From Mycobacterium sp. (GTDB lineage: Bacteria > Actinomycetota > Actinomycetes > Mycobacteriales > Mycobacteriaceae): a stretch of 64,000 nucleotides of DNA. Positions 54,505 through 64,000 of the stretch are shown one piece after another. The translations under genes were made by a program, and so were the position numbers. Within the stretch, counting starts at the first letter, position 1. Each line of letters starts with the position of its first letter. Below the pieces are notes generated by a model. The model was given only the letters and a program-made list of their open reading frames with translations, searched no databases and was not told the DNA's origin. The stretch is taken from positions 1-64,000 of the forward strand of contig NZ_PKEK01000049.1 in NCBI RefSeq assembly GCF_002863225.1, read 5' to 3'.

Positions 54505-56240
54505 GTCCAACACTGAGTCCCCCTAAAATCGGCGACGTCCTGGCCGGCCAAGGCAACGCCGTCGACTCCCGTTATCACCTCTCGGCTGCAACACGCCGCC
54601 AGCTGAACAAGGTCTTTCCGACGCACTGGTCGTTCCTGCTCGGCGAGATCGCCATGTACAGCTTCATCGTGCTGCTGCTGACCGGTGTGTACCTGACGCT
54701 GTTCTTCGACCCGTCCATGCAGGAAGTCACCTACAACGGCGTCTACCAGCCGCTGCGCGGTGTGGAGATGTCGAAGGCGTTCGCGTCGGCCCTCGACATC
54801 AGCTTCGAGGTGCGCGGCGGGCTGTTCGTCCGCCAGGTCCACCACTGGGCCGCCCTGCTCTTCGCGGCGTCGATCATGGTGCACCTGGCCCGGGTCTTCT
54901 TCACCGGCGCGTTCCGCCGGCCCCGTGAAGCCAACTGGGTGATCGGCTCGCTGCTGCTGATCCTGGCGATGTTCGAGGGGTACTTCGGCTACTCGCTGCC
55001 CGACGACCTGCTGTCCGGCATCGGCCTGCGCGCCGCACTGTCCTCGATCACCCTGGGAATGCCGGTGGTGGGCACCTGGCTGCACTGGGCGCTGTTCGGT
55101 GGCGACTTCCCCTGCGGTGGTGCCGGAAACGACTGCACCGCAGCGGGTTACATCGTTCCGCGGATGTACGGGCTGCACATCCTGCTGCTGCCGGGCATCA
55201 TCCTGGCGTTGATCGGGGCCCACCTGGCGTTCGTGTGGTTCCAGAAGCACACCCAGTTCCCCGGGCCCGGCCGCACCGAGAACAACGTCGTCGGCGTTCG
55301 CGTGATGCCGGTGTTCGCCGTCAAGTCCGGTGCGTTCTTCGCATTGACCACCGGCATCCTGGGACTGATGGGTGGTCTGCTGCAGATCAACCCGATCTGG
55401 AATCTGGGACCCTACAAGCCATCTCAGGTCTCGGCAGGCTCGCAGCCGGACTTCTACATGATGTGGCCCGACGGCTTGGCCCGACTCTGGCCGGCCTGGG
55501 AGTTCTACTTCTTCCACCACACCATCCCCGCGACGGTCGCGGTCGGAACGCTGATGCTGGGGATCTTCGCCCTGCTGATCGTGTATCCGTTCCTGGAGAA
55601 GCGATTCAGCGGCGACACCGCCCACCACAACCTGCTGCAGCGCCCACGCGATGTGCCGGTACGGACGTCGATCGGCGCCATGGCGATCGCGTTCTACATG
55701 GTGCTGACGTACTCGTCGATCAACGACATCATCGCCTACAAGTTCCACATCTCGCTGAATGCGACGACGTGGATGGGACGCATCGGCATGGTGGTGCTTC
55801 CGCCGCTGATCTACTTCATCACCTACCGCTGGTGTGTCGCGCTGCAGCGCAGTGACCGTGCCGTTCTCGAGCACGGCATTGAGACGGGCATCATCAAGCG
55901 GCTGCCGCACGGTGCCTACATCGAGCTGCATCAGCCGCTGGGACCTGTCGACGAGCACGGCCACCCCTTGCCGCTCGAATACCAGGGCGCTCCGGTGCCG
56001 GTGAAGATGAACAAGCTCGGCTCGGCCGGCTCCCCCGGCTCCGGCAGTTTCCTCTACGCCGACCCGCCGTCCGAGGCTGATGCGCTGTCCGAGGCCCACC
56101 ACGCCGCCGAGTCCCGTGCGCTCACCGCGCTGCGCGAGCACCAGGGCGACAGCAACGGCAACGGCTCGAGCAACGGCCACGGGTTGAGCAACGGCAACGG
56201 GTCGAGCAACGGTCACGGATCGACGAACGGCCACAACTAG
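54501..56240 (+). CDS. qcrB: Cytochrome b subunit QcrB
   Basis: This menaquinol-oxidising cytochrome b has 579 residues and about nine membrane helices. Heme-ligand regions include [29 protein letters not shown], and the Qo-site region has [19 protein letters not shown] and [12 protein letters not shown]. It is the target of Q203/telacebec-type drugs in M. tuberculosis. The C-terminus carries an unusual soluble tail of N, G, S and H repeats ([11 protein letters not shown]). A terminator follows 12 bases after the stop. Confidence 0.97.
   Translation: MSPTLSPPKIGDVLAGQGNAVDSRYHLSAATRRQLNKVFPTHWSFLLGEIAMYSFIVLLLTGVYLTLFFDPSMQEVTYNGVYQPLRGVEMSKAFASALDISFEVRGGLFVRQVHHWAALLFAASIMVHLARVFFTGAFRRPREANWVIGSLLLILAMFEGYFGYSLPDDLLSGIGLRAALSSITLGMPVVGTWLHWALFGGDFPCGGAGNDCTAAGYIVPRMYGLHILLLPGIILALIGAHLAFVWFQKHTQFPGPGRTENNVVGVRVMPVFAVKSGAFFALTTGILGLMGGLLQINPIWNLGPYKPSQVSAGSQPDFYMMWPDGLARLWPAWEFYFFHHTIPATVAVGTLMLGIFALLIVYPFLEKRFSGDTAHHNLLQRPRDVPVRTSIGAMAIAFYMVLTYSSINDIIAYKFHISLNATTWMGRIGMVVLPPLIYFITYRWCVALQRSDRAVLEHGIETGIIKRLPHGAYIELHQPLGPVDEHGHPLPLEYQGAPVPVKMNKLGSAGSPGSGSFLYADPPSEADALSEAHHAAESRALTALREHQGDSNGNGSSNGHGLSNGNGSSNGHGSTNGHN
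56151..56237. repeat. In-frame 36-base tandem repeat at the qcrB 3' end
   Basis: Units 56151-56186 and 56187-56222 differ at a few bases and are followed by a partial third unit to 56237. Each encodes [11 protein letters not shown] plus one residue. The stop follows immediately. The repeat forms a flexible hydrophilic tail outside the membrane core. Confidence 0.8.
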
Positions 56241-56251
56241 TACGTCGCGCT

Positions 56252-56284
56252 GATCCCGGCTTCGGCAACGGAGCCGGGATCTTT
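56252..56284 (+). terminator. Terminator of the ctaE-qcrCAB operon
   Basis: GATCCCGGCT (56252-56261) and AGCCGGGATC (56272-56281) form a perfect 10-base stem with a 10-base loop, followed by TTT. It starts 12 bases after the qcrB stop. Confidence 0.7.
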
Positions 56285-56311
56285 GCGTTGTCGGGCAGCC
56301 GGTTGAGTCCC

Positions 56312-56357
56312 GGCGTGTGTCAGTCCGAGGCGTGTGTCAGTGCGGGGCGTGTGTCAG
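56312..56357. repeat. Three tandem copies of a 17-base unit
   Basis: GGCGTGTGTCAG stands at 56312-56323, 56329-56340 and 56346-56357, an exact 17-base period with variable 5-base spacers. The third copy contains the stop codon of the minus-strand gene ending at 56354, so the other two look like copies of that gene end. Confidence 0.8.
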
Positions 56358-56980
56358 CGCGCGAGCTTGCCGCGCAGTTGCCGCACCTGCTGCCAGGGCA
56401 CCAGCGGCATGACGAGCGTGATGGCGCCGGCGATCGCGTAGCCGGTCCAGGAGACGCCGTCGTGGCCGATCGCCATCGCATACGTCGCCGCGGCCACCGC
56501 GAGCAGAGCCCCGCCCATGGCGCCCATCAGCGCGGCGGTGCCGCGCAACCAGAACCGGTCCACCTCTGGGCCGTCGAGAGCCGGCCGTCGCGCGCTGACC
56601 GGCTCGGGACCACCCTCGGCCACCCCGGTCGGCTGCCCGGCCCGGATCGACCGGGCGCTGACCGTTCGCGCCGGCGAGCCCGCCGAACGGGCTACCGGAG
56701 CGTCCTTGATGATCCGGCGGGCGCGTAACAGCATCGGGATCGCGGCCAGGATGATCAGCGCGGAAATGATGATGATCGCGTAGAGCACCGACGAGGCGTG
56801 CGGGTTGCCCTTGGCGGCGTGGAAACCGCGGCCCAGATCCATCAGCGCGACAAGCGCGGCCACGCTCGTCCCGACCAGCGCGAGCCAGACGGCGGCGCAC
56901 GAGCCGACCAGAACCCGGTCCGACGTGACCGCTGTGAGCTTGCCGCCGCTACCCCAGGCTGACGAATACCTGTCGGGCAT
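56354..56980 (-). CDS. Conserved membrane protein (Rv2197c-like)
   Basis: The product has 208 residues and four hydrophobic segments in two pairs (CAAVWLALVGTSVAALVAL with VLYAIIIISALIILAAIPML, and ALMGAMGGALLAVAAATYAM with YAIAGAITLVMPLVPW). The pairs are separated by a charged 60-residue cytoplasmic loop. The function is unknown. The start ATG shares one base with the mmpS3 stop (TGATG), so the two are coupled. The position beside respiratory genes is conserved in M. tuberculosis. Confidence 0.85.
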   Translation of the reverse strand: MPDRYSSAWGSGGKLTAVTSDRVLVGSCAAVWLALVGTSVAALVALMDLGRGFHAAKGNPHASSVLYAIIIISALIILAAIPMLLRARRIIKDAPVARSAGSPARTVSARSIRAGQPTGVAEGGPEPVSARRPALDGPEVDRFWLRGTAALMGAMGGALLAVAAATYAMAIGHDGVSWTGYAIAGAITLVMPLVPWQQVRQLRGKLAR

Positions 56981-57888
56981 CAGCAGTTGACCTGTGGCTG
57001 GTTGTTCTCGTTGGCCGACAACACAGTTCCATCGCTGGCGGTGACCTTGCAGTTGAGCTTGCTCAGCCGCAGCAGGCTGGACGCCTCGATCGACCCGACG
57101 TCGGATGCCGAAATCGGCGTGAGCGTAATGGTCCAGGGGATGTAGACGTTGGACAGCGTCCGTCGCATCCCCGACGAATCGGTGTAGGTGATCGTGATCT
57201 GGTCGAACGGGGCCTTGGTGCCGGTCACCGAATACGTGTACTGCTTGGGCCCGGTCGGAGCGGGCGCCGGGGCAGGTGCCGGGGCGGGCGCGGGCGCGGG
57301 CGCGGGTGCCGGCTCAGGGGCGGGGGCAGGTGGCGGCACGGACTCCGGGGACGACGCCGGCGGCGGTGGTTGCTGCTCACTCGACGGCGGCGGGGCCGGC
57401 GGCACTGCCTCCTTGGACGACGGCGGCGCCGGACGTTGTTTGGACGACGGGAACTCGTCCTGGATCGGGGGTGTCGACACGGGCGCGCTGCTGGGCGCGG
57501 CGGTGTTGGTGTTGTCAGAACGCGTGAACAGCAACGACACCGACACCACGAGGGCTATCGCCGCGACGATCGCGGCGACGCCGACGATCCACGGCCACCG
57601 CGCGGTCTTCTCGTCCTCGTCGTGCGGGGCCGGCTCTTCGTAATGGTCGTAGTCGTAGAGGTCGAGGTTGGCCGGCACGTAAGGCCCGCTGCTGATGTGT
57701 TCGGACTCCGGAGCCGAGTAGGCGCGCGAGTAGACGTCGGTTTGACCAGTCGGGATCTCGGCGTCGGGGTCCCCCGCGCCCACACCGAGATCGCTGTCAC
57801 CACCGTCGAATTCGTTTGCGCTACGGGTGGCCTCGATGCCGGGTTCCAGTTCTTCGGACTCCGGTCCTGGTGGATTCGGCCCGCTCAT
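56980..57888 (-). CDS. mmpS3: MmpS3-like membrane protein
   Basis: This 302-residue protein has an acidic N-terminus (about 1-95), one membrane helix (WIVGVAAIVAAIALVVSVSLLF, about 99-120), a long proline-rich linker with an alternating Ala-Pro repeat near residues 190-210, and a C-terminal MmpS-type beta domain (YTYSVTGTKAPFDQITITYT to the final Cys). Unlike other MmpS proteins it has no adjacent mmpL gene. The Ala-Pro rod would hold the domain away from the membrane. The two cysteines KLNC and QVNC may pair. Confidence 0.9.
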   Translation of the reverse strand: MSGPNPPGPESEELEPGIEATRSANEFDGGDSDLGVGAGDPDAEIPTGQTDVYSRAYSAPESEHISSGPYVPANLDLYDYDHYEEPAPHDEDEKTARWPWIVGVAAIVAAIALVVSVSLLFTRSDNTNTAAPSSAPVSTPPIQDEFPSSKQRPAPPSSKEAVPPAPPPSSEQQPPPPASSPESVPPPAPAPEPAPAPAPAPAPAPAPAPAPTGPKQYTYSVTGTKAPFDQITITYTDSSGMRRTLSNVYIPWTITLTPISASDVGSIEASSLLRLSKLNCKVTASDGTVLSANENNQPQVNC

Positions 57889-58074
57889 GATCGTCTGTCC
57901 TGTTCGACTACTTCATCGGCGTACGCAGCACCGTGACGGTGTTGTGGGGCGCGCGCTCCGATATTGCCCGAATGTGCCTCGGGAAACCCTACCCAACCAG
58001 ATCCCGCAGGACATTCCGGGCGACCGGGTCTCGGATGAACTGACGCCCGGATTGTGACCTTCACCGACGCCGGG

Positions 58075-58494
58075 TCAGTGCTTCTCCGGGCCTACGTAAT
58101 ACTCGAAGACAAGTCCGGCGGCCGAGCTCAGAATGAACACCACGCCGGCTCCGATCAGCCACGGCAGCCAGAGCGCGATCCCGACCGCTGCCACTGAGCC
58201 GGACAGTGCGATCAGGATCGGCCACCAGCTGTGCGGGCTGAAGAAGCCCAGTTCGCCTGCGCCGTCACTGATCTCAGCACCTTCGTAGTCTTCGGGGCGA
58301 GTGTCGAGCCGACGGGCGACGAAGCGGAAGAAGGTGGCGATGATCAGCGCCAGTCCACTGGTCAGCGCCAGCGCCGTGGTCCCGGCCCACTCGATGCCAC
58401 CGGTGGCGAACAGGCTGGTCAGCACGCCGTAGAGCACCGTGCAGAAGACGAAAAACGCTGCGATGAACTCGAACAGCCGGGCTTCGATGTGCAT
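58075..58494 (-). CDS. ctaF: Cytochrome c oxidase subunit IV CtaF
   Basis: This 139-residue membrane protein has four helices: [63 protein letters not shown] and [21 protein letters not shown]. The polar centre [28 protein letters not shown] is the actinobacterial subunit IV signature. It is a small subunit of the aa3 oxidase, encoded nine bases after ctaC. Confidence 0.95.
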   Translation of the reverse strand: MHIEARLFEFIAAFFVFCTVLYGVLTSLFATGGIEWAGTTALALTSGLALIIATFFRFVARRLDTRPEDYEGAEISDGAGELGFFSPHSWWPILIALSGSVAAVGIALWLPWLIGAGVVFILSSAAGLVFEYYVGPEKH

Positions 58495-58503
58495 GGGTTA
58501 TCC

Positions 58504-59568
58504 CTACTTGCTCGCCTGCGGCGCCATCTCGCCGCGGCGGGTGTCGAACGGATGAGTGGTGACCGCCACCGGGTTTTGCGCGATGGCCTGCAACGCCTGG
58601 GCATTGGTCTTGCCCGTGCTCCGCTGCTGCAGGTAGGCCTTGAAGTCGTTGGGTTGAACCACCCGGACTTCGAAGTTCATCATCGAGTGGTAGGTGCCGC
58701 ACATCTCGGTGCAACGACCCACGAAGGCACCGGTCCGGTCGATCTTCGCCACCTGGAAGCGGTTGACGGAGTGGTTGGCCGCCGGGTCGGGCATCACGTC
58801 GCGCTTGAACAGGAACTCCGGCACCCAGAACCCGTGGATCACGTCGGCTGAGGCCAGCGTGAATTCGATTCGCTTGCCGGCGGGCAGCACCAGCACGGGA
58901 ATCTCGGTGCTGGTGCCAATGGTCTCGACCTTGTCGAAGTTGAGGTAGGTGCGGTCCTCGGTATTGCGTCCGCGCACCGGGCCGACCAGTTCTTCGCCGT
59001 GCTTGTCCTTGCCCTCGGGCTTGGACACCATCGCGGCCTTCTTCGCCGCGTCGGCGCCGTCGTACTTGAAGGTGCCGTCTTTGAACTGCACCTTCTGGTA
59101 GCCGAACTTCCAGTTCCACTGGAACGAGGTGACGTCCACGACAACCTCGGGGTCAGCCTCCAGGTGCAGCATCTTCTCCTGCACCACCACGGTGAAGTAG
59201 AACAGCACCGAGATGATCAGGAACGGCGTCACGGTGAGCACCAGCTCGAGCGGCATGTTGTAGCCGAACTGCCGGGGCAACTCGGTGTCGGTGGCCTTCT
59301 TGCGGTGGAACACCGACGACCAGAACATCAGCGCGAAGACGACGGCGCCGACCACCAATGCGGCGATCACCGAACCGATCCACAGCTGGCGGTTCCAGGC
59401 GCCTTCCTCGGTGATACCGGTCGGCCAGCCCAGGCCCAGGGCCTGCGACCAACTGCAGCCGCTCAGGCTCATCGCCAACACACCGAGCATGCCGACGACA
59501 GCGGGCCGGCGTAACCGGCGCAAAGCTGAGGTACGGCCCTGCGAACAGCCTGGCCCGCGAGATGTCAC
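58504..59568 (-). CDS. ctaC: Cytochrome c oxidase subunit II CtaC
   Basis: This 354-residue lipoprotein subunit of aa3 oxidase has a signal with lipobox LSGC (Cys38), two membrane helices ([21 protein letters not shown] and [21 protein letters not shown]) and an extracytoplasmic cupredoxin domain. The binuclear CuA site is intact: Cys286, Cys290 and His294 in CTEMCGTYH, with the upstream His in [14 protein letters not shown] at 59568 is supported by GGAGGC six bases upstream. ctaF follows. Confidence 0.96.
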   Translation of the reverse strand: MTSRGPGCSQGRTSALRRLRRPAVVGMLGVLAMSLSGCSWSQALGLGWPTGITEEGAWNRQLWIGSVIAALVVGAVVFALMFWSSVFHRKKATDTELPRQFGYNMPLELVLTVTPFLIISVLFYFTVVVQEKMLHLEADPEVVVDVTSFQWNWKFGYQKVQFKDGTFKYDGADAAKKAAMVSKPEGKDKHGEELVGPVRGRNTEDRTYLNFDKVETIGTSTEIPVLVLPAGKRIEFTLASADVIHGFWVPEFLFKRDVMPDPAANHSVNRFQVAKIDRTGAFVGRCTEMCGTYHSMMNFEVRVVQPNDFKAYLQQRSTGKTNAQALQAIAQNPVAVTTHPFDTRRGEMAPQASK

Positions 59569-59649
59569 GGTCGCGCCTCCCTGAATTACAAGCTGAACCG
59601 ACCCCGCATCCCAGCTCACGGGACTGTCGGATGACTCGCACGTCGAATA

Positions 59650-59662
59650 CTACGCAGCGTAG
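59650..59662. promoter_or_regulatory. 13-base palindrome between ctaC and asnB
   Basis: CTACGCAGCGTAG is a perfect palindrome with a central A. It lies in the 239-base divergent region, 82 bases upstream of ctaC and 145 upstream of asnB. It could be an operator; no factor can be named. Confidence 0.35.
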
Positions 59663-59807
59663 ACCACCCACGCAGCGGACCTGTGTGCAGGCCCGCCGCT
59701 TTTCGTGTCGACCGATCGCGGCGTCAGCGAGCAGGCCGGAATCCATGTTCGGCCGTCGCCCTGCGGCATCCGTGATCGGTCGCCGCGGTGCGGCATACTG
59801 ATCGGCG

Positions 59808-61757
59808 ATGTGTGGACTGCTGGCCTTTGTGGCCGCCCCGGCCGGCGCCGACCCGTCCGGCGGCGCGGACGCCGCGACCGAGGCCATCGCGCGGGCATCG
59901 CAGCTGATGCGCCATCGCGGGCCCGACGAGCCGGGGACGTGGGCCGGCCCCGGGGGAACCGTCGTTTTCGGCTTCAACCGGCTGTCCATCATCGACATCG
60001 CCCACTCGCATCAGCCGCTGCGCTGGGGGCCGGTGGACAGCCCCGATCGCTACGAGCTGGTGTTCAACGGCGAGATCTACAACTACCTGGAGTTGCGCGC
60101 TGAGCTCGCCGAGCAGCACGGCGCCGTCTTCGCCACCGACGGCGACGGCGAGGCGATCGTCGCGGCGTTCCATTACTGGGGGCCGGACGCGCTACTGCGA
60201 CTGCGGGGCATGTTCGCGTTCGCGATCTGGGACACCTCGACCGACGAATTATTCTGTGCCCGAGACCCGTTCGGCATCAAGCCGCTGTTCATGGCGACCG
60301 GCACCGGGGGCACCGCGGTGGCCAGCGAGAAGAAATGTCTGCTGGACCTCGCCGATTTGATCGGGTTCGACGCTGGGATCGACGAGCGCGCGGTCCAGCA
60401 CTACACCGTGCTGCAGTACGTGCCCGAACCCGAGACTCTGCACCGCGGTGTGCGCCGCCTGGAATCAGGCTGTTACGCCCGCATCCGACCCGGCCAGGAG
60501 CCGTCGACCACCCGTTACTTCGTGCCGCGGTTCCAGTCGGTTCCGCTGTCGCGCGGCACCGAACAGCACCGCTACGACGAGATCACCGCGGTCCTGGAGG
60601 ACTCGGTGGCCAAGCACATGCGGGCCGACGTCACGGTCGGCGCGTTCCTGTCCGGAGGGATCGACTCGACGGCGATCGCGGCGCTGGCCATCCGGCACAA
60701 CCCGCGGTTGATCACCTTCACCACCGGCTTCGAGCGCGAGGGATTCTCGGAGGTCGACGTCGCGGTCGCGTCGGCCGAGGCCATCGGAGCCCGCCACATC
60801 GCCAAGGTGGTCAGCGCGGAGGAGTTCGTCGAGGCGTTGCCCGAAATCGTCTGGTATCTCGACGAACCCGTGGCCGACCCGGCGCTGGTCCCGCTGTTCT
60901 TCGTCGCCCGCGAAGCGCGCAAGCACGTCAAGGTGGTGCTCTCCGGCGAGGGTGCCGACGAGCTGTTCGGCGGTTACACGATCTACCGGGAACCGTTGTC
61001 GCTCAAGCCTTTCGATTACCTGCCCCGGCCGCTTCGGCGTTCGATGGGCAAGGTGTCCAAGCCGCTGCCGGAAGGTATGCGCGGCAAGAGCCTGCTGCAC
61101 CGCGGATCGCTGACGCTCGAAGAGCGGTACTACGGCAACGCGCGCAGCTTCTCCGACGCGCAACTGCGCGACGTGCTGACGGCATTCCGTCCGGAATGGA
61201 CCCACATCGACGTCACGGCGCCGGTGTACGCCGAATCCGGCGCCTGGGACCCGGTCGCGCGCATGCAGCACATCGACCTGTTCACCTGGCTGCGCGGCGA
61301 CATCCTGGTCAAAGCCGACAAGATGACGATGGCCAACTCGCTGGAACTACGGGTGCCGTTTCTCGATCCCGAGGTGTTCGCCGTCGCGTCCAAACTCCCG
61401 GTGGACGCCAAGATCACCCGCACTACCACCAAGTACGCCCTGCGCCGGGCGCTCGAGTCGGTCGTCCCGGCACATGTGCTCAACCGGCCCAAACTCGGTT
61501 TCCCGGTGCCGATTCGGCACTGGCTGCGGGCCGGCCCGCTGCTGGAGTGGGCGCACGAGACGGTCAACGCATCGGCCACCGACTACCTGATCGACCGGGC
61601 GGCCGTGCTGCGGATGCTCGACGAACACCGTTGCGGGACATCAGATCACAGCCGCAGGTTGTGGACGGTGTTGATCTTCATGCTGTGGCATGCGATCTTC
61701 GTCGAGCACCGGGTGGTGCCACAGATCAGCGAGCCGCAATACCCCGTCGAGCTCTAG
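59808..61757 (+). CDS. asnB: Glutamine-dependent asparagine synthetase AsnB
   Basis: The product has 649 residues. The N-terminal glutaminase domain begins MCGLLAF with nucleophile Cys2, and has RHRGPDEPGTW and FNGEIYNYLEL. The synthetase domain has the PP-loop SGGIDST near residue 283, GEGADELFGGY, and KADKMTMANSLELRVPFLD. It makes asparagine from aspartate, glutamine and ATP; in mycobacteria AsnB-type enzymes are also discussed as amidating wall mDAP. The stop TAG begins a tandem duplication. Confidence 0.95.
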   Translation: MCGLLAFVAAPAGADPSGGADAATEAIARASQLMRHRGPDEPGTWAGPGGTVVFGFNRLSIIDIAHSHQPLRWGPVDSPDRYELVFNGEIYNYLELRAELAEQHGAVFATDGDGEAIVAAFHYWGPDALLRLRGMFAFAIWDTSTDELFCARDPFGIKPLFMATGTGGTAVASEKKCLLDLADLIGFDAGIDERAVQHYTVLQYVPEPETLHRGVRRLESGCYARIRPGQEPSTTRYFVPRFQSVPLSRGTEQHRYDEITAVLEDSVAKHMRADVTVGAFLSGGIDSTAIAALAIRHNPRLITFTTGFEREGFSEVDVAVASAEAIGARHIAKVVSAEEFVEALPEIVWYLDEPVADPALVPLFFVAREARKHVKVVLSGEGADELFGGYTIYREPLSLKPFDYLPRPLRRSMGKVSKPLPEGMRGKSLLHRGSLTLEERYYGNARSFSDAQLRDVLTAFRPEWTHIDVTAPVYAESGAWDPVARMQHIDLFTWLRGDILVKADKMTMANSLELRVPFLDPEVFAVASKLPVDAKITRTTTKYALRRALESVVPAHVLNRPKLGFPVPIRHWLRAGPLLEWAHETVNASATDYLIDRAAVLRMLDEHRCGTSDHSRRLWTVLIFMLWHAIFVEHRVVPQISEPQYPVEL

Positions 61758-61869
61758 TACTCGGCGGCGACCCGCTTCACCCGGCCTTCCGCCGCGCTTG
61801 CGATCGCCGCTAGTACTCGGCGGCGACCCGCTTCACCCGGCCTTCCGCCGCGCTCGGCGGCGACCCGCT
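61754..61869. repeat. 45-base perfect direct repeat, 56-base period, plus partial third copy
   Basis: Segments 61754-61798 and 61810-61854 are identical. The first begins at the asnB stop (CTAG). A 15-base part, CGGCGGCGACCCGCT, recurs at 61855-61869, just before the adoK stop. It fills the whole convergent spacer. Confidence 0.9.
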
Positions 61870-61874
61870 AGGGG

Positions 61875-62882
<1,008 letters not shown>

Positions 62883-63014
62883 CTAGTTGAGCCTACCGGT
62901 GGCTATGGTCGGCTCTGCAGCGCGGGCCAAGGGCCGCTAGCCTCCGTAGGACAACCTCGCGGCGGCCTGACTCATCCAGAGCCGCGCAGACTTGCAATCC
63001 GAGGAGACCCGTTT

Positions 63015-63659
63015 ATGCCTGGTCCGTACCCGTCGGACCACCGAGCGGGCGCCGACGGATCACCGCTCACCGACACCCATCCCAGCCAACCCATCCCGGC
63101 CCCGCCGGGGTTCGCGCCACCACCGCCGGGCCCGGTGTACCCGCCCGCGCCGCCGCCGCTGCCCTATCCGAAACCCCGTCGTCGGCGGCTGCTGGTCGGG
63201 AGCGCGGTCGCACTGCTGGTGATCGCCGCAGCGACCGCGGCGATCCTGTACGCCTCGCACCGCCCTCCGTCGGCAGCGGCCGGTGCGTTCTCCGATTCGA
63301 CGGCCACGGCCGCCATCCAGGGCTATCTGGACGCCCTGCAGCAACGCGACACCGAGACCATTTCCCGCCATGCGCTGTGCGGCATCTACGACGCCGTACG
63401 CGACCGCCGATCCGATCAGGCGGTGGCCAAACTGAGCAGCGACGCGTTCCGCAAGCAATTTTCCGATGCGCGGGTGACGTCGATCGACAAGATCGTCTAC
63501 TGGTCGAACTATCAGGCCCAGGTGCTGTTCAGCATGCGCGTCCAGGAAGCCAACGGCAGCAGCGCACGCAGGGAGGTGCAGGGCGTGGCGCAACTACTGA
63601 GTCAGCACAACCAAGTTCTGGTGTGCTCGTATGTACTGCGGACCGCCGGTCTGTACTGA
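63015..63659 (+). CDS. Proline-rich single-pass membrane protein (Rv2203-like)
   Basis: This 214-residue protein has a proline-rich cytoplasmic N-terminus (about 25-55), a basic patch PKPRRRR, one membrane helix (LLVGSAVALLVIAAATAAILYA, about 58-79) and an extracytoplasmic domain. That domain resembles DUF4878/lumazine-binding or NTF2-like folds by pattern (AAIQGYLDALQQRDTETISRHALCG). Two cysteines in the outer domain may form a disulfide. ATG at 63015 follows GAGGAGA. The function is unknown. Confidence 0.85.
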   Translation: MPGPYPSDHRAGADGSPLTDTHPSQPIPAPPGFAPPPPGPVYPPAPPPLPYPKPRRRRLLVGSAVALLVIAAATAAILYASHRPPSAAAGAFSDSTATAAIQGYLDALQQRDTETISRHALCGIYDAVRDRRSDQAVAKLSSDAFRKQFSDARVTSIDKIVYWSNYQAQVLFSMRVQEANGSSARREVQGVAQLLSQHNQVLVCSYVLRTAGLY

Positions 63660-63681
63660 GGCGCTAGGTGACTGAGGCGCT
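63655..63681. repeat. 11-base direct repeat, 16-base period, at a gene end
   Basis: ACTGAGGCGCT occurs at 63655-63665 and 63671-63681. The first copy contains the TGA stop of the Rv2203-like gene; the second lies in the spacer before the convergent erpA end. Confidence 0.6.
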
Positions 63682-63689
63682 GGTGCGCG

Positions 63690-64000
63690 TCAGTTGAACG
63701 AGTCGCCGCAGGCGCAAGAACCGGTGGCGTTCGGGTTGTCGATGGTGAAACCCTGCTTCTCGATGGTGTCGACGAAGTCGATCGAGGCGCCCTGGATGTA
63801 GGGCGCACTCATCCGGTCGACCGTCAACGTCACGCCGCCGAACTCCACGGTGAGATCGCCGTCGAGGGTGCGGTCGTCGAAGAACAGGTTGTAGCGCAGA
63901 CCGGCGCATCCGCCGGGCTGGACGGCGATGCGCAGCGACAGGTCGTCGCGGCCCTCCTGGTCCAGCAGCGACTTGGCCTTGGCTGCCGCAGCATCGGTCA
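63690..64000 (-). CDS. erpA: Iron-sulfur cluster insertion protein ErpA (HesB/IscA family), 5' end outside window
   Basis: Only the C-terminal 103 residues lie in the window; the start is beyond 64000. The stop TGA is at 63690-63692. The A-type carrier fold is clear: LRIAVQPGGCAGLRYNLFF with the first ligand Cys, then DFVDTIEKQGFTIDNPNA and the terminal GSCACGDSFN with the paired Cys. It transfers Fe-S clusters to apoproteins, possibly including the Rieske and other respiratory proteins. Confidence 0.9.
   Translation of the reverse strand, partial: TDAAAAKAKSLLDQEGRDDLSLRIAVQPGGCAGLRYNLFFDDRTLDGDLTVEFGGVTLTVDRMSAPYIQGASIDFVDTIEKQGFTIDNPNATGSCACGDSFN

Noticed and set aside
54435..56234. Minus-strand open frame of 599 codons across qcrB
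   Set aside because: It is a mirror of qcrB; the repeated V-A-V-A start derives from the NGS repeat, and no domain is visible.
57240..57310. GC-rich short-period repeat considered as a CRISPR or satellite array
   Set aside because: It is the alternating Ala-Pro codon run inside mmpS3; there are no spacers of regular length.

Overview
The window is GC-rich actinobacterial DNA. Gene order, GTG/TTG start use and protein families place it in Mycobacteriaceae: it follows the Mycobacterium tuberculosis stretch around Rv2143 to Rv2204c almost gene for gene. Statements about that correspondence come from memory, not from a search. The PE_PGRS and transposase genes that I recall from that stretch of M. 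tuberculosis are absent, and a different set of accessory genes is present, so this is not a member of the tuberculosis complex. No tRNA, rRNA, CRISPR array or intact insertion sequence is visible. No gene-free gap exceeds about 300 bases. || Layout. (1) 1-1254: short repeats, a phosphoribosyltransferase-fold protein and a small membrane protein. (2) 1335-25449, almost all minus strand: the division and cell wall (dcw) cluster. In transcription order it reads mraZ, rsmH, an FtsL-like gene, pbpB, [an insert: EspC-like protein, family 2 glycosyltransferase, acyl-CoA dehydrogenase-like protein, with a divergent FAD reductase], murE, murF, mraY, murD, ftsW, murG, murC, ftsQ, ftsZ, laccase-domain gene, yggS, sepF, yggT, wag31. 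Many junctions are 4-base ATGA or GTGA overlaps, so translation is probably coupled. (3) 25745-36160: a DUF3040-like membrane protein with a clear terminator, GNAT acetyltransferase, lppM, metF-like reductase, idsA2, mptA, the PknL substrate gene, pknL, aroG, an RNase-like exonuclease and a membrane protein. (4) 36244-40581: mptC, then an accessory island (alpha/beta hydrolase, a fumarylacetoacetase-like gene remnant and a TetR regulator with two palindromic operators), then an acyltransferase. (5) 40706-50759: an ArsA-like ATPase with two START-like proteins, fadD15, pimB, a gluzincin-like protein, an NlpC/P60 hydrolase, a Cys-rich small protein and a DEDDh exonuclease/GIY-YIG fusion. (6) 50634-59568: trpD and the cytochrome bcc-aa3 supercomplex genes ctaE-qcrC-qcrA-qcrB, with ctaF and ctaC on the opposite strand. 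(7) 59808-64000: asnB, adoK, an Rv2203-like membrane protein and the partial iron-sulfur carrier erpA. || How the genes work together: regions 2 and 5 build and remodel peptidoglycan and run septation. idsA2, mptA, mptC and pimB support polyprenyl-linked lipoglycan synthesis (PIM, LM, LAM). Region 6 encodes the terminal respiratory supercomplex. || The most unusual signal is a set of tandem duplications at or just beyond gene 3' ends: 56-base period at the Rv2179c-like gene, 56-base at asnB/adoK, 53-base at aroG, 57-base in frame in murG, 36-base in frame in qcrB, 17-base beside the Rv2197c-like gene and 16-base after the Rv2203-like gene. Second come a three-repeat MraZ operator and the TetR-controlled hydrolase island with its truncated companion gene.
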